A stretch of DNA of 64,000 bases from Cytidiella melzeri (taxonomy: Eukaryota > Basidiomycota > Agaricomycetes > Polyporales > Irpicaceae): contig JABYQR010000212.1 of assembly GCA_022592445.1 (NCBI GenBank), forward strand, positions 1-64,000. The letters run 5' to 3'. Under the pieces are notes generated by a model. That model worked only from the letters and a program-made list of their open reading frames with translations, made no database searches and was not told the DNA's origin. The position numbers and the translations under genes were made by a program. This document shows, piece by piece, positions 57,390-64,000 of the stretch (positions are counted from its first letter, which is position 1; each line of letters begins with the position of its first letter).

Positions 57390-59953
57390 CTAAACTACCC
57401 CGTCAACAACGCCCACCACACCCCTCGCTTCAACACCTTCCAGTACACCCTGCTCACTCACATGATGCAAAGTGACTCGGTGCTCCTCCACGTCCTTGAG
57501 CATACAGGTGAGCGGTCCTTGCGCCCGTTCCGCCTTGTTGGATATGGATTCAAGCTCAAAGCGCGTTACCGGAGGCGTGCCAGGGCCAGGGCTATCAGGT
57601 GGACTGGCCAGTACAGACCGTTCCATTTCTGGCACACTCTGCCGTCTGAGGGCAGCTAGCGAAGGGGAAGTATCCTCAGCTTGCAAAGGGAATTTTCCGA
57701 TTGGCGAAGCCTCCAACTTGGGCTTCAACGTCAAATTGAACTCGACGAGTTGAGCCTGGAAGGTTCTAATTCGTTGCTGTGTGTATGTCGCTTTGATCAG
57801 CTGTTCTGTTACATCCGGGGAATCGAATGGTCGTCAGTGATGTGCTACCTGCTTCACTCGGGGCAGAAGAGTATGAGACGTACTCCCAGATCTTTCATGA
57901 ACCCACCCGTCCACGATCGCAACACTCGAGCCCACGAGTTTCACTGCTTGCTGTTTGACGTCGTTCCCCTCACACTGAGCGGCTTGCAAGAGCGTCTCTC
58001 GAAGAGTTTTGAAGAGCTCCTCGATGTCTGTGTCTACTTGGCCGTGGGCTTTGACCATCTAAACAAGAACCATGATAAAATTCAGTGTGCGTCGTTCCAA
58101 AAATCAACTTACACAAGACTTGGGGGACTCACACCGTGGACTACACGTAGCAAGACGACCACTATCTTCGAAAGGGGGATCGCCTTTGGACCAGAAATCG
58201 GTTTCGCGGGTCAACAAAATGACAAAGACAAAAGCTGGAGGGAGACATACCGGCGCAATGTGGTCCAGTATATTCAACAGGCCATCCATGTCTCCCAGGA
58301 CGGCGTCGATCAAACCTGGTAACACCACCCTCACGAACCCGCTCTTTTTCCTCGCAGCCCGCTGTTTGTTGAGAATCTCGATACGGTGTCGTTCGATCTC
58401 GATCACGTCGACGTCTTCTGCCTTTTGACGAACATGCAAGTCCTCTGGTGTGTCGAGCGAGAGATTGGGGGCGATGGACAGGTTGGGAGAGTCCTGTGAG
58501 TCGACTGGGAGGTGAGCTACAGGTGTAACGCATTAGATGCACGGAATTTGGAGTGAGGGTAGAGAAAACGATGACCTTCACTAAGGAACGTCCAGACTGT
58601 GCCTTCAACTTGTCCGACTAGCTCTTCGGTGAGTGTGTGGCGATGGTTTCGGAACACGCAGAACCTGAGTATTGATGATGGGTACACAGAGCTATCAGGC
58701 ACAATGATTAGTCACGGTCAGCATGCTGAGAGGTTGGATGATCGCTTGAAGAGACTCACAGAACTTTATACGGTGCAAGCGACCAGCTAGGTGTAGTGGG
58801 CTCAAGACTGATTTCCGTTTGTAGCACTTGTCGATTGTCGAGAAAGAGTCTGACGAAACAGTGGCCGTGCCTGTGGTAAGTGCGAGTGCGGAGTCCGGTA
58901 ACATTGACGTCTTGGCGTCAACACATTGTGGGTGGGCACCTGTTGCCGACTCTGGGGTAAGACGACGTACCTCGCAGGAGTAGCGTAACTTGCGGCACGC
59001 CGAGAAAAGCATTTACGCCACACGCGTGAGCCTCTCTCACAAGATCTCGTCTAAACGTAGAATCCGAGGTGAGGAGCGAAGCTTTTACTCGAAATCTGGA
59101 GATTACGCACATGCTATTCATGTCAGCCTTTGTTGTAGGGTGTGTCAGATCGTCGTGGGTGGTGTTGCTGCTCGAGCATAGTTCCGCAGATAGTACGGGA
59201 TATATAAGTACGTTCGTGGGCGGTCAAGCAATTTCGGGCTCCCACAACACGTTCGCAGTGCATGTTGCAAGCATGCATCGAGAAGCAACAAGGACTCTGG
59301 ATAATACCGAAATGAATGTCAAAAGCTGTGACAACCTCCGTCACTGACACATGCTGAATGTCCTCGTTGAATTTCGTCCCACCCACAAGGCATGGGCGTC
59401 ATCGTGTTGTTACATCGATGGGCAATTGTGTGATCGCAGATTGGATTTGTGTGTGGAAGATGGAGGACCCTTGGTAGATGCGGCGTAGGCGTGCCTGTCG
59501 ATTAGAGAAGATCAATAGAACGATGCATGCCTGTTCGGGTTCTGAGAACGAATAACGCACAACCACCGTGGGGATTTCAAGTCGGGAGGACACAAGTACG
59601 ATGCTCTTGCCAGAAGCATCCCCTGGTCTTGTGTACATCGCGGTACACAACTTGAAGCCAAGGTCAACTGGCTGTTGACACTGTTCTTTACAGGAGAGAA
59701 GTATCAGTGAGTGATTTCAATAGCATTACCACTGCGTTACTTACAGGCTGGATCTTACATCCCAACAAGCTCTTGTCGGCAGTGCCAACAGTTGGAGGTT
59801 GCGGTGAAGGACGGTGTCAGGTGCAAACGCGTCGATCAGCAGTGATGCGCCTTTTGCCTTTTCTGACACTAGTGCGGTGATGGCATGACGTTTCACTTCC
59901 CATCCCGTTTCCGTCACTGCACCGACCGGGCGCATGACCTCTGAACCTGGCAT
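57390..59953 (-). CDS. hypothetical multi-exon gene, model incomplete
   Basis: Several stretches are clearly protein-like on this strand. Upstream: RLEIPTVVVRYSFSEPEQAC, IVLLIFSNRQARLRRIYQGS, then FRRDLVREAHACGVNAFLGV. In the middle: SSILRFCVFRNHRHTLTEEL and IEIERHRIEILNKQRAARKK, with the helical GFVRVVLPGLIDAVLGDMDG. Towards the end: KAHGQVDTDIEELFKTLRET and LVEFNLTLKPKLEASPIGKF, with stop at 57390. I could not join all exons: the presumed first exon (from 59953, MPGSEVMRPVGAVTETGWEV) does not run in frame into the next, and the 59123-59386 part is unclear. Either I missed exons or the gene is damaged. No family recognised. Confidence 0.45.
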
Positions 59954-60102
59954 TATGTGGTCTTGTCCCGTTCCTAGCCAATTCCTATGTCGGGATTTCA
60001 CAGGGGATGCTGCTGTCGGGCCGGGCTCAGGAGGCTTTATAACCAGAGTCGAGTGCAAAGTTGTGCCTTGCTCCCAGTCCTCCTCTTTGCGCACCGCTCG
60101 CC

Positions 60103-62399
60103 ATGCAAATCTATACCTCACCATATCCTCCAGTCTCAATACGAAACGAATCCTTGTTCACCCACCAGTTTCGCACTAAATTCAACGACTATCCACATAA
60201 TCACCCGGCGTTCATAGATGCCTCTACCGGCTTCACCATCACTCGCGCGCAGCTCAGGGACCTCGGGCTGTCCATGGCCTGGGGATTGCGCAACCAGCTG
60301 TCAAAACTCGGCGGGGTACAACTACACAGAGGAGACGTCGTAATGATCTTTTCTCCGAACAGTATAGCGTGGCCGGTTATGTTCTATGGAGGCATTGCAG
60401 CAGGTCTCCGCATGACTCTCGCAAACAGTGCTTACACCCCGAGGGAGCTGCATCACCAGTGGTCAGACAGCGGCGCCAAGGCCATGTTCGTCCACCCGGT
60501 TCTTTTGGATGTCGCGCTGACTATGTTCAAAGATTTGGACATGGATCTTACAGAGGTGATGAGACGTATCATCATAGCGGACTGGCCGTCACCTGCATCC
60601 TCCGCAACCAATCCGTACATCCGTGTGGCTGATCTCCTCGGAGTGGGCCAGTTGAAGACGGAGGAGCAGTTCAACGGAGATCTGGCAAACGAGACTGTGC
60701 TACTCTGTTACTCATCTGGCACCACTGGCAATCCGAAGGGAGTCATGGTACGTAAATTCAGCATATCACACTTTACAAACCGTCACTGAGCATCTACATA
60801 GACTACGCATAGAAACCTTATTGCTTTGATTAATATGTGCGATGTTGCGTATCCCCAGCCAAACGAGCCGAACCCAGTGATGCTGGCCGTCTTGCCCCTG
60901 TACCACATTTATGGTGAGGCGCCATTCACTCCCCTCACGCAGCCACGTAACCGTTTACTCGTGTCTTCCCAGGCATAGTCAAGCTGTTGCAGTTCCCTTG
61001 GCTCAGAGGCATGTCAGTCGTGCTGATGTCCAAGTTCGATATTGTCGACCTTTGCAAGAATATCGAAAAGTACAAAGTTACCCAATGCCTCGTCGTCCCT
61101 CCCATGTGTCTTGTCATGTTGCATCATCCAGGTACGCAGATCCGCATTTCCCCCATCAACAAACCTCACGTGATGATGCTGCTCATGGATCACAGCTGTC
61201 AAAGACTATAACATGAAGAGTCTCGTTTTCATGATGTCCGGAGCTGCACCACTCGGTGCACCTTTATCCAATGGTCTGCAAGCCCGCTTGAAGTCGCTGG
61301 GTGCAACTACCTACCTTGGGCAAGGTCAGAGCAAGACACTTTCTCTCTTCTCTTCCTTTTGTGCTGAGAAAACGAATTACAGGTTATGGGCTGACAGAGA
61401 CTTCTCCCACCACCCACATTCTTCCGATCGAAGACGTTTTCAGGAAGGCCGGCTGCATAGGCCCCCTTATTCCAAATCTCGAAGCACGCCTGGTCATAGA
61501 AGACGTCGAGGATGCGAAAGAGGGAGAACCTGGCGAGCTATGGATTCGCGGCCCAACAGTGATGAAGGCAAGCAGCTTATGTTTCTGTACCGGAAAACGA
61601 ATGTTTTGGCTGACGAAAACCTTGTGCGATAGGGATATTTGAACAACCCCGAAGCGACGAAGAACGCGATTACGCCCGACGGGTGGTTCAAGACTGGCGA
61701 TGTTGCTGTTCGGGACGCCGAGGGATATTTCAAGATTGTCGATAGACGGAAGGAGCTGATCAAGTATAAGGTAAGATAGTTGTTCCCTCTACCAGATCAT
61801 GTTCTCACTCGAATTTTGCTAGGGATTCCAAGGTACGCAAACTGCTACGATATGCTGCACAAAATTCATCCTCAAAACGTTTTTTTTGTTCAGTTCCTCC
61901 GGCGGAGCTGGAAGCCATTTTATTGCTCCATCCCGACATCGTGGATTGTGCCGTGATCGGTGTAGAGTCCGTGGAAGAAGCAACTGAACTGCCTCGGTAC
62001 GTCTTTGTTCAATCCGTCGCATCGCTCATTCCTGAGATCTTGAAACGCGACAGAGCGTACGTTGTGCACGCGAAAGGCCTCGCACCCTCGGAACACGCAG
62101 CTTTTGCTGCAGGTGTACAAGAGTGGATAAAATCCCGTGTTGCACCTCATAAGCGATTGCGAGGAGGTGTGTGTATCACACTGGCTTCTTCGGGCACCTG
62201 ACATTAACCATGATTCACAGGCGTGATAATCACAGACGTGATCCCAAAGAGGTTCGTAAATTCCGTCGATGCTCGTCGTTTTTAAGTTTCAAACCATCTT
62301 TATCAATATAGTGCTGCTGGGAAGATTCTGCGACGCCAACTGCGCGAGAGAGCGAAGAAGGAACCTGTCACCGCGCGGCCGACAATGGCTAGGCTGTAA
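60103..62399 (+). CDS. acyl-CoA synthetase (AMP-forming), 4-coumarate:CoA ligase-like
   Basis: Multi-exon gene of the ANL adenylating superfamily. It has all core motifs in order: A3 P-loop [21 protein letters not shown], the [12 protein letters not shown] region, A5 [13 protein letters not shown]7 GWFKTGD, A8 [20 protein letters not shown] and A10 [11 protein letters not shown] with the catalytic lysine. The A8 motif is completed by a 10-nt exon (61823-61832). It activates a carboxylic acid as acyl-AMP and transfers it to CoA. The C-terminal tripeptide ARL fits a type 1 peroxisomal signal, so import into peroxisomes is likely. The substrate (phenylpropanoid, fatty or other acid) cannot be read from the sequence. 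About 150 bp separate its start from that of the hypothetical minus-strand gene. Confidence 0.9.
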
Positions 62400-63387
62400 A
62401 GTCGTCGCATAGGCTCTAATTCAATCAAAGGGTTTGACGAAGCGTGTTGTTATTTACTATTTATCTCACGGTCTGTAGGGAGTCATACACGAAGATGAAA
62501 TGTATGCGGAGCAGCTGTGGTTGGCACTCTCTCTTTTGTGAAGTAACCCACCAACACCTATGGCGGCTCGCTGTTTTGAAGGGTACCACGGCAAGACTTT
62601 TCTTCGCGTCTCTGGGGTCTACTTGACTACTTTTCTAGATTGCAGACTTGAGGCCACGACGCGGGTTGTTCTGTTCGCGTTGTCTTCATACGTTGGCCAA
62701 GCACCGTCCGAGACTTGCTGATTTCACTCAAACCCTTACATGTGGGTTGGGTATTCCTGCTAGGCTCACTCGAGCCAGAAAAATCCACCAGTGTTGTGCT
62801 CTTGATTAGGTTGCCTGGCCGTCCTCTCCCCTGTCACTCGCCAATCCAGCTAATGTCCGGGGTCGGGATTTGGACCCTTGTTGTCTGTGCAAAGATGCTT
62901 TCCGGTGATCCAGGAATACATGCTCCTTTGTGACGGTGAACATCATTGGTTTCGATTACGGCTGCAACAGCGGCGTTCTATCCTTGTACTGCCAATCAGC
63001 TAGCACCTCTTGACTTTAAGGTTAGAAGAACCCCTGAACCGCTCCAAATCTCGCACCTTTTGCTGGCCGTTTCCTCGTGGCACCTGCACATTATGTACGC
63101 TATTCAAGAAATATCCTTGCGTCACTTACATCTCGTATCAAGTTCCTGTACAGGGTCTCGCGCGCGTAATCTGCAAACGAGCGCAGACTCATCGCCCTAC
63201 ATGGACTTCTCTCTTATCGGAGCTCCACCGTGATCTTTGGCAAGCCCTTCGCCTGTTCAGCGTGTACCCTTCCGCGCACAGGAACCCATCTGATACCTCA
63301 TTCTCCTTCGGCGTCATCTCTCCTCTTCGCTGTAAGTACGACCAGTGACTCACGCTGAGACATATTTTCTCTCATGCTGTCTACAGA
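62400..63387. other. intergenic or unresolved 5' part of the right-edge gene
   Basis: About 1 kb after the acyl-CoA synthetase. The 63010-63348 frame contains protein-like sequence (LHRDLWQALRLFSVYPSAHR), but it does not splice in frame into the exon at 63388, so I leave it uncalled. Confidence 0.4.
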
Positions 63388-64000
63388 ACTCCATCGGTGC
63401 GGTTCATTACCGTGAGCACGGAGCTCTATCCTTGATGGATATGACTAGGGTTCACTGGGCACGAGTGTTCGGCGTGTTCAGGTTTGAAGGGTGAGCGCAT
63501 GGGAGTGCTTGCAGCCTGAGATGCTGATGTCACTGACAAGTATAAAGATCAGCGGATGGCTAAGAAAGAAGCGTTAGACAGCGGACTAGCCTTTGACTCA
63601 CTTCTCTAGCGGTGCGCAATATCCTCATTCGGTTCACACGATTGCTGGACCGATGTGAGTCTACCTTTGAGGCTGGGCTAGGTGTGCGAGTATTAATATG
63701 TCGCTTTGCAGGGAACAATTGATAAGGAACACGAATCGCCTTTTTTTTTACCCTGTATTCGACGGCATCCTGGTCCCGATACAATTGCATGGTAAATATC
63801 ACTTTATCACCGTGAACATGCTCGCTTACCCGCTGTTCCTTTTTGCAGCGATTTATATCCAAGGACTACGCGAACGTATCTTACACAACTCCGGTGATGC
63901 CTTTGTCAAAGTCTCCATCGCTGGTAGCCAGGACACGGAGGTGTTGTCCACGCTTGTCAGCTGTTCTCCAACGTCTCCGAGCTGGAAATTTGAGACGCCG
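63388..64000 (+). CDS. partial gene at right edge, unknown function
   Basis: Probable exons: about 63388-63490 (NSIGAVHYREHGALSLMDMT, HWARVFGVFRFEG), then from 63610 (GAQYPHSVHTIAGP), one from about 63714 (EQLIRNTNRLFFYPVFDGIL, VPIQLH) and one from about 63849 to the window end (IYIQGLRERILHNSGDAFVK, VSIAGSQDTEVLSTL). The last three join in frame with GT-AG introns. The gene runs out of the window, so its 3' end is missing; its 5' end is also not fixed. No family recognised with confidence. Confidence 0.5.

Noticed and set aside
1..64000. CRISPR arrays, bacterial operons or phage genes
   Set aside because: None seen; intron-rich genes and eukaryotic families throughout show that the DNA is fungal nuclear sequence.

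Overview
The window is nuclear DNA from a filamentous basidiomycete, most likely an Agaricomycete. Evidence: dense genes split by many short (about 45-75 bp) GT-AG introns, divergently paired housekeeping genes, small secreted proteins, an F-box gene, an LTR remnant, and a DUF6589-type gene, a family I know only from basidiomycetes. Coding models below were built by hand from splice sites and frame continuity; no similarity search was run.

Layout. 1-8362 is a gene-poor, repeat-rich stretch of different composition. It holds a 712-bp solo LTR with a 5-bp target duplication, a complex repeat array (about 4.2-6.3 kb) and one small secreted protein gene. 8372-15795 is a complete 7.4-kb DNA transposon: perfect 20-bp outer inverted repeats, a 9-bp target duplication, and two convergent multi-exon genes, a RecQ-type helicase (about 1052 aa) and a DUF6589 protein (about 843 aa, the presumed transposase). 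Both frames are open when spliced. This is the main finding of the window.

17256-48770 is mostly ordinary gene space: a mitochondrial AAA-type ATPase, a Nab2-like CCCH zinc-finger protein, an intron-containing tRNA-Leu(CAA), a possible short secreted peptide, a GT32-type glycosyltransferase, a 5-alpha-reductase-family membrane enzyme, the Golgi-ER retrieval receptor RER1 (with 10-nt and 6-nt exons), a Tda10/glycerate-kinase-like P-loop kinase, a SUR7/PalI-type membrane protein, TRAPPC11, a six-cysteine secreted protein, an F-box protein, a secreted Pro/Gly repeat protein with dibasic sites, a coiled-coil protein of unknown function, and a D-2-hydroxyacid dehydrogenase.

48771-64000 is sparser: a multi-pass membrane protein of unknown function, an MFS transporter, a poorly resolved hypothetical gene, a peroxisome-type acyl-CoA synthetase (4CL-like) ending in ARL, and the 5' part of a gene cut by the window edge. 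Several genes are head-to-head over 150-520 bp (AAA/Nab2, GT32/5-alpha-reductase, RER1/kinase, SUR7/TRAPPC11) and probably share promoter regions. The secretory-pathway genes (GT32, RER1, TRAPPC11, SUR7-like) cluster loosely, but nothing suggests co-regulation.
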